From assembly GCA_045633565.1 (NCBI GenBank), contig JAZQYO010000006.1, forward strand, positions 98,465-162,464: DNA of 64,000 bases. Direction: 5' to 3'. The notes under the pieces are model-generated. The model had not been told where the DNA came from, did not search any database, and saw only the letters and a program-made list of their open reading frames with translations. Both the position numbers and the translations under genes were made by a program. The DNA comes from RGIG7450 sp045633565 (GTDB taxonomy: Bacteria; Bacillota; Clostridia; RUG12999). Below are positions 40,058 through 48,796 of the stretch, piece by piece (the first letter of the stretch is position 1; each line of letters opens with the position of its first letter).

Positions 40058-41320
40058 ATGATTAACAAATTAAACGGCGGCACTGCCCAGACAAGACTTG
40101 CGGCTTTAAAAAGTCTTATGGAAAAAATTGAAAAAGGTGAAATAAAAAGACCGGAAACGGGAAATGATGTAAATAACCACATTCATACTATATATTCTTT
40201 TTCGCCATATTCACCCACCAAAGCTGTGTGGATGGCATATAATGCAGGACTTAAAACTGCAGGAATTATGGACCATGACAGTGTGTCCGGTATTGAGGAA
40301 TTTCTTGCAGCTGCAGAAATTGTTGATATGGCGGCTACTGCGGGTGCTGAGGTCAGAGTCAGCATGAAAAACACCCGTCTTGCAGGCAAAAAGATAAACA
40401 ATCCTGACCAGGATGAGGTTGCGTATGTTGCACTGCACGGTATTCCTCATACTCAGATTGAAAAAGTAAAAGCCTTTTTTGGCCCAGTTACAGAGGCAAG
40501 GCTTAAAAGAAACCGCAAAATGGTGGAAAGAATTAATGAGATAATGGCACCGCATGGTGTTGTGCTGGATTTTGACAAGGATATTATTCCGCTTTCCATG
40601 CTTCATGAAAAAGGCAGTGTTACGGAAAGACATATTCTGTTTGCATTAAGCCTTAAACTGACCTCGAAATTCGGCAGAGGTAAAGCGATTGTAGATTTTC
40701 TGAAAAATGATATGAAGATTGCGCTTTCTGCGAAAATTGAAGGTTTCCTTTCAGATGAAAACAATGATTGCTATGAGTATGACCTTTTAGGTGCGCTTAA
40801 AAGCGATATGGTTGAGAAATTCTATATTCCTGCAACCGACGAATGTCCCGATGTAAGGGATATTGTAAAGCTGGCCAAGGAGACGGGAGCAATACTTGCG
40901 TATGCATATCTCGGTGATGTGGGTAACTCGGTTACCGGAGATAAAAAGACTCAGAAATTTGAAGATGATTATCTTGACCTTTTATTTGAAGAAATAAAAG
41001 AGCTTGGATTTAATGCGGTAACATACATGCCGTCAAGAAATACAAAAGAGCAGGTAGAGCGTGTTATGGCGCTTTGCGACAAACACGGCTTTTTCCAGAT
41101 AAGCGGTGAGGACATCAACACACCAAGACAGTCTTTCATTTGTCTTGCACAGAGAGATGAGATGTTCAGCCATCTTGAGGAAGCTACATGGGCGCTTATC
41201 GGACATGAACGTGCTGCAACGGAAAATCTTGAAGATGGTATGTTTTCTGAAAAGACTTGCGAAAAATATCCTGACATCAAAGAACGAACAAAAATTTATA
41301 GTAATATAGGCAGAAAATAA
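40058..41320 (+). CDS. PHP-domain metal-dependent hydrolase
   Basis: The 420-residue protein has a PHP domain: NNHIHTIYSFSPYSP with the first metal His pair, IMDHDSVSGIEEF, and later EVRV, NPDQDEVAYVALHG and SGEDINTPRQSF. It lacks polymerase or histidinol-phosphatase partner domains and has an inserted helical region (about 150-260). The family hydrolyses phosphoesters; the substrate here is unknown. The start has an AAAGGG site after an unusually long leader. Confidence 0.82.
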   Translation: MINKLNGGTAQTRLAALKSLMEKIEKGEIKRPETGNDVNNHIHTIYSFSPYSPTKAVWMAYNAGLKTAGIMDHDSVSGIEEFLAAAEIVDMAATAGAEVRVSMKNTRLAGKKINNPDQDEVAYVALHGIPHTQIEKVKAFFGPVTEARLKRNRKMVERINEIMAPHGVVLDFDKDIIPLSMLHEKGSVTERHILFALSLKLTSKFGRGKAIVDFLKNDMKIALSAKIEGFLSDENNDCYEYDLLGALKSDMVEKFYIPATDECPDVRDIVKLAKETGAILAYAYLGDVGNSVTGDKKTQKFEDDYLDLLFEEIKELGFNAVTYMPSRNTKEQVERVMALCDKHGFFQISGEDINTPRQSFICLAQRDEMFSHLEEATWALIGHERAATENLEDGMFSEKTCEKYPDIKERTKIYSNIGRK

Positions 41321-41348
41321 TATCTGTCCTTCTAAAGGGAGGAAGATT

Positions 41349-42332
41349 ATGAAAAAAATAAGCAGGAAAAAACTTATCATTGTGCTTCTGGCTGTCGTGG
41401 TTTTCGGAATGCTTTATATTTCTGTAAACGGACTGTTTGCTAAAAAGGTGGAAAAGGAAATTGTTATTCCGGATGGCGCCGGTGCAAACAGTGTTGTAAG
41501 CATGCTCAAAGATGAGAGGCTTATTAAGAGTGAGTTTGTCATGAAAATGGTTATTAAACTCAGTGGCAGTTCGGAAAAAATCAGAAGAGGCAGCGTGGAA
41601 ATATCGTCAAAAATGAGTTATGGCGAAATTCTGAATAAACTGAAAAGTGCAAATTCCAACATAAAAATTACAATTCCGGAAGGTTACGAGATTGACAGTA
41701 TTGTAAAGCTGTTTGAGCAAAAGCTTAAAATACCGGCCAGGGAATTTTACAATGAAATGGCGACCGGAAAATTTGACTATGAATTTGTAAACGGACAGTT
41801 GCCTGTCGGAAAGTACCGGCTTGAGGGGTATATTTATCCTGAAACTTATTATTTCGACAAAAGTATGACGGCACATCAGGTAATTGATACTTGCCTTGCA
41901 CAGTTTGATAAAGTTTATACTGCTGAAATGAGAAAACAGACCAAAAAGCTTGGTTTTACCTATCATGAAATGATAACTCTTGCTTCTATCATTGAAAAAG
42001 AAGGAAAGACAGACCTTGAAAAAATTTCATCAGTTTTTCATAACAGGTTGAAGTCAGATAAATTCAGTTACCTTGAATCGTGTGCTACCGTTATATATGT
42101 TACAAAACAGCCTAAAGACAGGCTGACATATAACGATATAAATGTTGATTCACCCTATAATACCTATATAAACAAAGGATTACCGCCCGGACCGATAGCC
42201 TCCCCGGGAGAGCAGGCGATAAAAGCGGCAATTTACCCGGCAGACACAGACTATTTTTATTTTTCCGCAATAGAGGGCGGGAAAAATACTTTCTCAAAAA
42301 CCTATGAAGAACATCTGACAAAACAGGAGTAA
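41349..42332 (+). CDS. mltG: Endolytic transglycosylase MltG (YceG-like)
   Basis: MltG cuts nascent glycan strands in peptidoglycan. The 327-residue protein has a short cytoplasmic N-terminus, one membrane helix (LIIVLLAVVVFGMLYI), a LysM-like linker domain and the catalytic domain with Glu in LASIIEKEGK, then VFHNRLK and SPYNTYINKGLPPGPIASPG. A GGGAGG site precedes the ATG. trmR follows 3 bases after the stop. Confidence 0.94.
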   Translation: MKKISRKKLIIVLLAVVVFGMLYISVNGLFAKKVEKEIVIPDGAGANSVVSMLKDERLIKSEFVMKMVIKLSGSSEKIRRGSVEISSKMSYGEILNKLKSANSNIKITIPEGYEIDSIVKLFEQKLKIPAREFYNEMATGKFDYEFVNGQLPVGKYRLEGYIYPETYYFDKSMTAHQVIDTCLAQFDKVYTAEMRKQTKKLGFTYHEMITLASIIEKEGKTDLEKISSVFHNRLKSDKFSYLESCATVIYVTKQPKDRLTYNDINVDSPYNTYINKGLPPGPIASPGEQAIKAAIYPADTDYFYFSAIEGGKNTFSKTYEEHLTKQE

Positions 42333-42335
42333 TAT

Positions 42336-42986
42336 ATGTTTGACGACAGCGTTGCAAGCGAGCAGATAACAGAATATTTAAGGTCGCTGATAAAAGAGAA
42401 TAAGGGGATTTTAAAAGAGCTTGAAGAAAAGGCCTTAAAAGAATATATCCCTATTATATCGCCTGAGGTTGCACAGCTTATCCGTCTTTTGACCGAGATG
42501 ACAAAAGCAAAAAGGATTCTTGAAATAGGCAGTGCGATAGGGTATTCTTCCATTTTATTTGCAGGCTTTTCTGAGGACATAAAAATTACCACCATAGAAA
42601 TGGATGAAGAAAGGGCAAGTCAGGCGGAGGAAAATATCCGCCGTGCAGGCTTGGAGAGAAAAATAACCCTGCTTAAAGGGAATGCACTTTCTGTAATGGA
42701 CGACATAGAAGAGGAATTTGATATGGTGTTTGTTGATGCCGCAAAGGGACAGTATAACAACTTTCTGCCCAAGTGTCTGAAACTTTTAAAACCGGGTGGA
42801 GTTTTGATTTCTGATAACATTCTCTATCGTGGAACGGTTGCAGAAACGGGATTTATCCCGAGAAAGCACCGCACCATTATAGTAAATATGAAAGAATATT
42901 TAAAAAGACTTTCGGAAGATGAAAAACTGACAACCTCAATCATTCCCATAGGGGATGGCGTGGCTGTCAGTCTGAAAAAAAACTAA
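42336..42986 (+). CDS. trmR: tRNA 5-hydroxyuridine methyltransferase TrmR-like O-methyltransferase
   Basis: The 216-residue SAM-dependent enzyme has the Rossmann motif RILEIGSAIGYSSILFA, the acidic IEMDEERA, and the metal-binding FVDAAKGQY and VLISDNILYRGTV. It matches the YrrM/TrmR family, which methylates 5-hydroxyuridine at tRNA position 34. The mltG-trmR linkage is common in Firmicutes. It converges on tmcAL with a 4-base overlap. Confidence 0.87.
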   Translation: MFDDSVASEQITEYLRSLIKENKGILKELEEKALKEYIPIISPEVAQLIRLLTEMTKAKRILEIGSAIGYSSILFAGFSEDIKITTIEMDEERASQAEENIRRAGLERKITLLKGNALSVMDDIEEEFDMVFVDAAKGQYNNFLPKCLKLLKPGGVLISDNILYRGTVAETGFIPRKHRTIIVNMKEYLKRLSEDEKLTTSIIPIGDGVAVSLKKN

Positions 42987-44140
42987 AAGATATTTGTTTT
43001 ACCAAAATCCTGCCTGCCGTTTCGCAGCGCAGGATTTTTTGCCGTCAGTGCAGCAATATCGGCACTTCGGCAGTCAACCTCGAACATTTTCTGAGCATAA
43101 GAGTCAAGCTTTTTATAAGCTGACGGAGTTGTAATGGTGGGCAGGGTTGCTTTCTTTTTCATAAGGGAAAGCAGTTCTCTGCCTTTTTCGTTTGCTGCAA
43201 GTATGCGGATATATGCCGGGCCTGATTCCACAAAACCTGACAAATCGGCATCTTTTAACCCCACCGCATAGCAGGAGATTATTCGCATCAGCCTTGCATA
43301 GGTGTAGCGTTTGGTTTTAACAAGATTTATAAGTTCGTCGGTAGACTTTGCCGTAAATGCACAGTCGTAAAATCTGTTTTCAAGACCTTCAGAAACGTAT
43401 GCGGTGCCCTCCATACTGTCTCCACTTCTCAGCTTACCAAGGATAAGGCTGTCAAGCAGAGAAAGGTCGGTATAGTTTTCATTATAATATTCTTTTTCAA
43501 AAATTTCATAAACCTTTTTTGGAACGAAATTTTTTATGTCAGAAAAATTATTTTCTGCAATCATTTTGCGTATAGCGGTAGCACTTGCGAAATTGCCATT
43601 TGCGTTTTCGCTGTGATAGCCATCGTCGGTGCGCTTTATGGTATGTGGCTTTATGTCTGGCGCATATAATGAAATGGCACGCAAATATTCTGCACCCAAA
43701 ATGTCGTTGGGAGTGGAAAGCGGATTGTCTGATGCAGCGGCACAAGCGGACGGGTAGGACATACCTTTGTCCATATAAGCTTTTATATCTCCGGTTTCTA
43801 AAGAGGTAAGAGCTGATAAATCACCGCTTTCGCTACCGAAACATAAAGAATTTACAATTCCTGTTGCAGAGAGAAGCCGAACGCTGCCCTCTGCAAAAAA
43901 TTGAGCCGGAGCACAGCAGTAGAAAAAGGGAAGTTCAATAACAAGGTCGACGCCGCATGCTATAGCGGTTTTGGCTCTTATGAATTTGTCAAAAAGCGCA
44001 GGAGTGCCACGCTGAGTAAAGCTGCCACTCATTACAGCAATAATTCCGTCGGCACCGCAAAGCTCCTTTGACTTTTCTATATGAAATTTATGTCCATTGT
44101 GAAATGGATTGTATTCAACAATTATTCCGCAAATATTCAT
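42983..44140 (-). CDS. tmcAL: tRNA(Met) cytidine acetate ligase TmcAL
   Basis: TmcAL acetylates C34 of elongator tRNA-Met using acetate and ATP. The 385-residue protein has the nucleotidyltransferase motif IVEYNPFHNGHKFHIEK, MSGSFTQRGTPALFDKF and the DLVIELPFFY strand. The ATG at 44140 follows a CGGAGGA site. Confidence 0.93.
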   Translation of the reverse strand: MNICGIIVEYNPFHNGHKFHIEKSKELCGADGIIAVMSGSFTQRGTPALFDKFIRAKTAIACGVDLVIELPFFYCCAPAQFFAEGSVRLLSATGIVNSLCFGSESGDLSALTSLETGDIKAYMDKGMSYPSACAAASDNPLSTPNDILGAEYLRAISLYAPDIKPHTIKRTDDGYHSENANGNFASATAIRKMIAENNFSDIKNFVPKKVYEIFEKEYYNENYTDLSLLDSLILGKLRSGDSMEGTAYVSEGLENRFYDCAFTAKSTDELINLVKTKRYTYARLMRIISCYAVGLKDADLSGFVESGPAYIRILAANEKGRELLSLMKKKATLPTITTPSAYKKLDSYAQKMFEVDCRSADIAALTAKNPALRNGRQDFGKTNIF

Positions 44141-44209
44141 ATATTTAATCCTCCGATAAATGTATTTTACCACAAATAAAAATTTTTTTCAAATTTTTTT
44201 AAAAAAGTA

Positions 44210-44238
44210 TTGACAAACTACATTTTTGTTGCTATAAT
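44210..44238 (+). promoter_or_regulatory. Promoter of the Fur-family regulator and rubrerythrin
   Basis: TTGACA, 17 bases and TATAAT precede the start codon by about 45 bases. Confidence 0.85.
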
Positions 44239-44241
44239 AAA

Positions 44242-44258
44242 TTTGTAATCGATACAAA
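44242..44258 (+). promoter_or_regulatory. Candidate operator for the Fur-family regulator
   Basis: TTTGTA and TACAAA are perfect arms around ATCGA, placed right at the predicted transcription start. Overlapping AATCGA/ATCGATT words add further symmetry. This suits autoregulation by the gene just downstream. Confidence 0.55.
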
Positions 44259-44282
44259 ATCGATTTGAAAAGAGGTGAATAT

Positions 44283-44672
44283 ATGACATCAGCCGAAATT
44301 TTACTTGCGCACAATATCAGGCCGTCGCTCACAAGGGTTATGATTTTTGATTACCTAAGAGAACATCGAACGCATCCGACGGCGGATGAAATATTTGTGG
44401 CGCTTCATCCAAAAGCACCAACATTGTCAAAGACAACTGTGTATAACACAATGAAGCTGCTTTATGGGGAAGGCATTATTAAAATGATTACCATTGAGGA
44501 GCAACAAGCAAGGTTTGATGCCTGCGCCGACAATCACGGACACTTTTTATGCACCGGGTGCAGTAAGGTTTTTGACTTTGATATTGAGTTCCCGCCGGAG
44601 ACTCTTCCTGACGGATTTGAAGTTTCGACCAGGGACATATATTTCACCGGCAAATGCAGCAAATGTAAATAA
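44283..44672 (+). CDS. Fur-family transcriptional regulator, PerR-like
   Basis: The 129-residue protein has the winged helix (PTADEIFVALHPKAPTLSKTTVYNTMK), a metal-sensing HGHFLC segment, and two CxxC structural zinc motifs (CTGC and CSKC). Next to rubrerythrin it is most likely a peroxide sensor (PerR), though Fur or Zur cannot be ruled out. The start at 44283 follows GAGGTG. Confidence 0.87.
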   Translation: MTSAEILLAHNIRPSLTRVMIFDYLREHRTHPTADEIFVALHPKAPTLSKTTVYNTMKLLYGEGIIKMITIEEQQARFDACADNHGHFLCTGCSKVFDFDIEFPPETLPDGFEVSTRDIYFTGKCSKCK

Positions 44673-44702
44673 AAAAATTTTTATAAAAGGAGATAGTAAA
44701 TT

Positions 44703-45284
44703 ATGAAAAAGTATGTATGTTCAGTATGCGGTTATGTTCACGAAGGAGATAGCGCTCCCGAAATGTGCCCTGTATGTAAGGCAGTAAAGTTCAATGAAAT
44801 GGCAGAAGGTGCGGCTCTTGCAGCAGAGCATGAGTATGGCGTATATGCCAAAACAGTAAAAAACAATCCCGACATTAGTGATGAAGATAAAAAGTTTATT
44901 TTTGACCAGCTGATGGCTAACTTCAACGGCGAATGTGCTGAAGTTGGTATGTACCTCTGCATGGCAAGAATTGCTCACAGAGAAGGTTATCCTGAAGTAG
45001 GTCTTTACTGGGAAAAAGCAGCTTATGAAGAAGCTGAACACGCTGCAAAATTTGCAGAACTTTTAGGTGAAGACTTAGAACCCAACATGAAAGCTACAAC
45101 AAAAGATAACTTAAGATGGAGAGTTGACTGTGAATATGGTGCAACACAGGGTAAATTCGACCTTGCAGCATGTGCTAAGAAAAACGGCCTTGACGCTATC
45201 CATGATACAGTTCATGAAATGGCAAGAGACGAAGCTCGCCACGGTAAGGGATTGGAAGGTCTCTTAAACCGCTATTTTAAATAA
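44703..45284 (+). CDS. rbr: Rubrerythrin, reverse-domain type
   Basis: Rubrerythrins reduce hydrogen peroxide in anaerobes. The 193-residue protein has the rubredoxin-like domain first (YVCSVCGY and MCPVCKA) and the diiron four-helix domain after it (NGECAEVGMYL; EEAEHAAKF; HEMARDEARHGKG), the reverse of the classical order. It follows the Fur-family gene by 30 bases (AAAGGAG site). A genomic island is inserted at its 3' end: the last 18 codons lie within the left attachment repeat, so its present tail may be supplied by the element. Confidence 0.94.
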   Translation: MKKYVCSVCGYVHEGDSAPEMCPVCKAVKFNEMAEGAALAAEHEYGVYAKTVKNNPDISDEDKKFIFDQLMANFNGECAEVGMYLCMARIAHREGYPEVGLYWEKAAYEEAEHAAKFAELLGEDLEPNMKATTKDNLRWRVDCEYGATQGKFDLAACAKKNGLDAIHDTVHEMARDEARHGKGLEGLLNRYFK

Positions 45285-45373
45285 AAATAGATACAAATAA
45301 ATACGATTTGATACAGGGGTTGAGGTTTCTCAACCCCTGTTTTTATGCGATATTTGGGCAGTAATGTTTCGTG
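45228..45373 (+). repeat. Left attachment repeat (attL) of the island
   Basis: It spans the last 18 codons and stop of rubrerythrin, the intergenic region and a perfect terminator (CAGGGGTTGAG/CTCAACCCCTG, 45313-45339), ending at GTTTCGTG. It matches 50597-50743 with long identical blocks: TATTTTAAATAAAAATAG and onward (24 bp), GATTTGATACAGGGGTTGAG and onward (26 bp), and CAGTAATGTTTCGTG at the far end. Confidence 0.85.
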
Positions 45374-45430
45374 TACTTCCTGGTCACGAAACTACGACGA
45401 ATTTTCATATAGAAAAATGATGATTTAAGG

Positions 45431-45498
45431 GCAAATAAGGGATAGACAAGGGAAAGAGATTTTTGAGATGAATTTTCTTGTGTCTTCCCTTATTTTGC
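45431..45498. repeat. Long inverted repeat upstream of the integrase
   Basis: GCAAATAAGGGATAGACAAG (45431-45450) and CTTGTGTCTTCCCTTATTTTGC in two blocks (45477-45498) are imperfect inverted copies. The word AATAAGGGA recurs just before the integrase. These could be arm-type integrase sites or an RNA hairpin. Confidence 0.5.
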
Positions 45499-45583
45499 TT
45501 TCAAATACAGATATATAAAGGGTTTTAAGCCTTCTGTATAATGTGAATAAGGGAAACCTTAATACATTACAGGAGGATTTTTT

Positions 45584-46750
45584 ATGAAAGGTAGTATCAG
45601 AAGAAAGGGAAAAACATGGTCGTATAGGGTGTATGTGAGTACAGTTGACGGTCAAAACAAGCAAATTGAGAAAGGTGGTTTCAAAGCTAAAAAGGATGCT
45701 GAACTTGCACTTACAAAGTTTGTAAATGACTATGAAGAAACGGGCATCTATCCCGAAAATAAGAAAATAACATTTAGTGAGGTTTATGAGGAATTTATCG
45801 AACTTGAGGGCAAACTGACAAGAGCTTATGCAACACTTAAAAAGTATGATTCTATGTATAGGAATCATTTCAAACCTGCTTTTGGGAATATGTATATGTA
45901 TTCCATCACACAAAAGGCTCTTGAAAGATTCGTAAATGAAAAAGGAGAAAAGTATAGCGAAGAATTTGTAAAAGGCTTATTCAAAACATTAAAGTGTATT
46001 TTTGACTATGCCCATAGAAAAAGATATATGAAGCGTAATATATTTGATGATGTTACTCCACCGCCCGATCCGAGACATGTGGGAGAAATCAAAGTCTATT
46101 CGCCCGAAGAATTATCTCTGATGTATAAACGACTTGAAAGCACAAATGTAAGAATACCATTCTACATTGCTCTCAATACCGGACTAAGAGAAAGTGAATG
46201 TATGGGACTTAGATGGCGTGATGTGAATTTTGAAAAGAAAACCATAAGTATTAATAAACAACTTCTTTATCAGGATAGAAAGTGGTGTTTCTGCCCACTT
46301 AAAACCAAGAACTCATACAGAACAATAAATATATCTGATAATTTTGTGAAATTCCTGAAAGAATTAAAAGAACAACAAGTAAAGAATAAGAAACTCTATG
46401 GCGAAGGATATAAAAGAAACTTCGTCACCGAAAGACTTCATAAGAATAAGGAAAACTATATTGAAGTGATAGACCTTATAAATGTAAAAGAAAATGGCGA
46501 AATGCTGACACATAATAGCATTAAGTTCTTGTCAAGAATAATAAGAGATGATTTGCATATCCCGTTTAAGTTTCATAATCTTCGCCATACATATGCAACG
46601 ATATTAGCCGAAAGCGGTATAAGCCCAAGATATGTACAAGAAATGTTAGGGCACTCAAAACTCGAATTTACATTGAAGTATTATACGCATATAACCGGAC
46701 ATATGGCAGATATGGCAAGGATGGTGATTGATAAAAAAATAAAGATTTAG
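45584..46750 (+). CDS. int: Tyrosine recombinase/integrase of the island
   Basis: The 388-residue protein has an N-terminal arm-binding domain (GSIRRKGKTWSYRVYV; GGFKAKKDAELALTKFV), a SAM-like core-binding domain (about 60-160) and the catalytic domain. The catalytic domain holds the first Arg in LNTGLRESECMGLRW, the HNLRHTYATI box, LGHS and the nucleophile Tyr in TLKYYTH. It is of Tn916/phage type. A strong AGGAGG site precedes it, while the promoter is weak (TATAAT at 45536 without a clear -35). Its place beside attL supports its role in integration. Confidence 0.95.
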   Translation: MKGSIRRKGKTWSYRVYVSTVDGQNKQIEKGGFKAKKDAELALTKFVNDYEETGIYPENKKITFSEVYEEFIELEGKLTRAYATLKKYDSMYRNHFKPAFGNMYMYSITQKALERFVNEKGEKYSEEFVKGLFKTLKCIFDYAHRKRYMKRNIFDDVTPPPDPRHVGEIKVYSPEELSLMYKRLESTNVRIPFYIALNTGLRESECMGLRWRDVNFEKKTISINKQLLYQDRKWCFCPLKTKNSYRTINISDNFVKFLKELKEQQVKNKKLYGEGYKRNFVTERLHKNKENYIEVIDLINVKENGEMLTHNSIKFLSRIIRDDLHIPFKFHNLRHTYATILAESGISPRYVQEMLGHSKLEFTLKYYTHITGHMADMARMVIDKKIKI

Positions 46751-46823
46751 TATATTAGACATGTAAAACCCATATACTTAAATTATAAATTTGTGAAAAA
46801 AACGTAAATTTGCAAAATAAGTA

Positions 46824-46852
46824 TTGACAAAATAGATTCTTAAGTATATAAT
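46824..46852 (+). promoter_or_regulatory. Promoter of the defence-like operon
   Basis: A perfect TTGACA, 17 bases, TATAAT about 30 bases before the ATPase gene. The -10 lies in a partial palindrome (TTAAGTAT and ATACTAA). Confidence 0.85.
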
Positions 46853-46883
46853 ACTAATAGAATTAAGATTGGAGGAATTTAAA

Positions 46884-48152
46884 ATGTTAGTAGGATTTAC
46901 TTTTGAAAATTTTGCATCATTTTATAACAATACAGAATTTGCAATGACTGTTAGCAAAAGCGACAATAGATACAAGGAACTTAATACATTTAGTACACCA
47001 CATGGCGAATTGCTGAAAAGCTGCTTGATGTATGGTGCAAATGGTAGTGGAAAAACAAACTTTATTAATGCACTGTCTTTTATGAAGGCGATTGTTACAT
47101 CAGAATTAGATGTACAAACAAAGATAATTTCCAATATAAATTACTTCTTGTTTAACAAATCATCCAAAGAAAAGCCAATCAAGTTTTCAATTTCATTTAT
47201 TATAGATGATATATTATACGATTATGGTTTTTCTATTCTAAACAATAAAATAACAAGTGAATATCTCGATAAGAAGGCGCAGCGAACAACAAATGTGTTC
47301 ACACGTTCCGGTAGCGGTTTTGAAACTATTAAACTTAATACTAAAGATTTTAAGAATGTCGAGCATGTAATTAAAAATACAAGAGAAGATGTATTGTTCT
47401 TATCATGGGCAAACTTCTGCAACAATGAAATGGCAATGAAAATCTATAAATGGTTTGATGATATTCAAATATTTGATGCAGATGATACCAGTCAACTTTT
47501 ATCTGTTACCGTAGATTATATGGAACAAAATGATAACGGCAAAGAAGAAATCATAAATTTAATGCATAATGTAGGCATTAATATTGAGGACATGGAACTA
47601 GAGATAAAAGACTTAGAAATTACGGAATTTTTAATGTCAGCGCTCAAGAAAAGCTATAAGGAAAAATTTAAAAGCATGAAACCAAGAGGTGTAGATTTGA
47701 CGGTTAAGCAAAAAGTTTACGATGAAAATTGGGAAAACTTTGAAATGGCCGATTTTGGTTTTGAACTTGAGTCTGCCGGAACAAGAAAACTGTTTGAAAT
47801 CGCTGGTCCTATTATTTCTGCAATCAATAATGGTAGTGTTGTGTTGATTGACGAAATTGATGCAAGATTGCATCCGGCGTTAGTTAGACATTTAGTGATG
47901 ATGTTTAATTCAATAAGTCAGAATCCTAAAAATGCACAACTTATTTGTAATACGCACGACGTTACCCTTTTAGATGAAGATATAAGACGAGATCAAATTT
48001 GTTTCCTGGAGAAAAATGAATATGGTGTAAGTGATTTGTATTGCTTATGCGACTTCACCGGTGTTAGAAAGGATAGCAAAATACTAAAACAGTACCTTCT
48101 TGGTGCTTATGGTGCTTTGCCTAACATTAAGGGTTCTAAAATGGATGTTTAG
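46884..48152 (+). CDS. AAA ATPase, AbiLi/RloA-like
   Basis: The 422-residue protein is an SMC/ABC-type ATPase of the AAA_15/AAA_21 group: Walker A GANGSGKT (residues 51-58), a signature-like ESAGTRKLFEI, Walker B VLIDEIDARLHP (about 320-330) and the switch His in CNTHDVTLL. With the RloB-family gene 14 bases downstream it forms the pair known in AbiL and RloAB abortive-infection loci, where the ATPase is thought to sense infection. ATG at 46884 follows TTGGAGGA. Confidence 0.88.
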   Translation: MLVGFTFENFASFYNNTEFAMTVSKSDNRYKELNTFSTPHGELLKSCLMYGANGSGKTNFINALSFMKAIVTSELDVQTKIISNINYFLFNKSSKEKPIKFSISFIIDDILYDYGFSILNNKITSEYLDKKAQRTTNVFTRSGSGFETIKLNTKDFKNVEHVIKNTREDVLFLSWANFCNNEMAMKIYKWFDDIQIFDADDTSQLLSVTVDYMEQNDNGKEEIINLMHNVGINIEDMELEIKDLEITEFLMSALKKSYKEKFKSMKPRGVDLTVKQKVYDENWENFEMADFGFELESAGTRKLFEIAGPIISAINNGSVVLIDEIDARLHPALVRHLVMMFNSISQNPKNAQLICNTHDVTLLDEDIRRDQICFLEKNEYGVSDLYCLCDFTGVRKDSKILKQYLLGAYGALPNIKGSKMDV

Positions 48153-48166
48153 GAGGGTGTGGTTGA

Positions 48167-48778
48167 ATGAGTAAATACCAAAGAAAAGCTCCCAAACGTC
48201 AACTGAGAGACCGGGTGTTAATACTATGCGGTGGTCAAACAGAAGAAATATATTTTAATAAGTTCAAAGAAAAGCATAAAGACGGGTTGAAGAATGTTAC
48301 TGTAAAGGTAACAACCTGTAAACGTAGTAATCCTATTGCAGTTGTTGATGAAGCAATTTCATTGCAGGATTTTTATGATGAATTATGGTGTGTATTCGAT
48401 AAGGACGATTTCGAAGATTTTGATGAAGCCATAAGAAAAGTGTCAAGATATCCGAAGATAAATTGTGCTTTTTCAAACGAGGCAATAGAATATTGGTTTA
48501 CCTTATACTTTTCAAAAAAGACGGGACCAATCAGTAGAAGGCGTCTGAATGAAATGATAAGTAAACAATTTGGTGTTGAATATGATAAGAGCAGCGCAAT
48601 AGTAGAAAGAGTATGTGAAAAGTTACAAACTCTTGATATTGAAGTAGCAGAGGAATGTGCTAAGAGAGGGTATGAATACCATGAGCTTAATTCGGGTAAA
48701 AACTTTTCGGATTGGCGTTCATGCACTTCAGTATTCATGTTGACTAAAAGATTGAGAAAATGGAATGAAGCTAAATAA
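48167..48778 (+). CDS. RloB/AbiLii-like TOPRIM-type protein
   Basis: The 203-residue protein matches the RloB family: VLILCGGQTEEIYFNKF with the acidic pair Glu26-Glu27, WCVFDKDDF with the Asp78-x-Asp80 motif, CAFSNEAIEYWFTLYF, and C-terminal residues rich in Lys and Arg. The Glu and DxD layout is that of TOPRIM-type nucleases. It probably is the effector partner of the ATPase upstream. Confidence 0.85.
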   Translation: MSKYQRKAPKRQLRDRVLILCGGQTEEIYFNKFKEKHKDGLKNVTVKVTTCKRSNPIAVVDEAISLQDFYDELWCVFDKDDFEDFDEAIRKVSRYPKINCAFSNEAIEYWFTLYFSKKTGPISRRRLNEMISKQFGVEYDKSSAIVERVCEKLQTLDIEVAEECAKRGYEYHELNSGKNFSDWRSCTSVFMLTKRLRKWNEAK

Positions 48779-48796
48779 GTTTTTAAAGGAGGAAAT

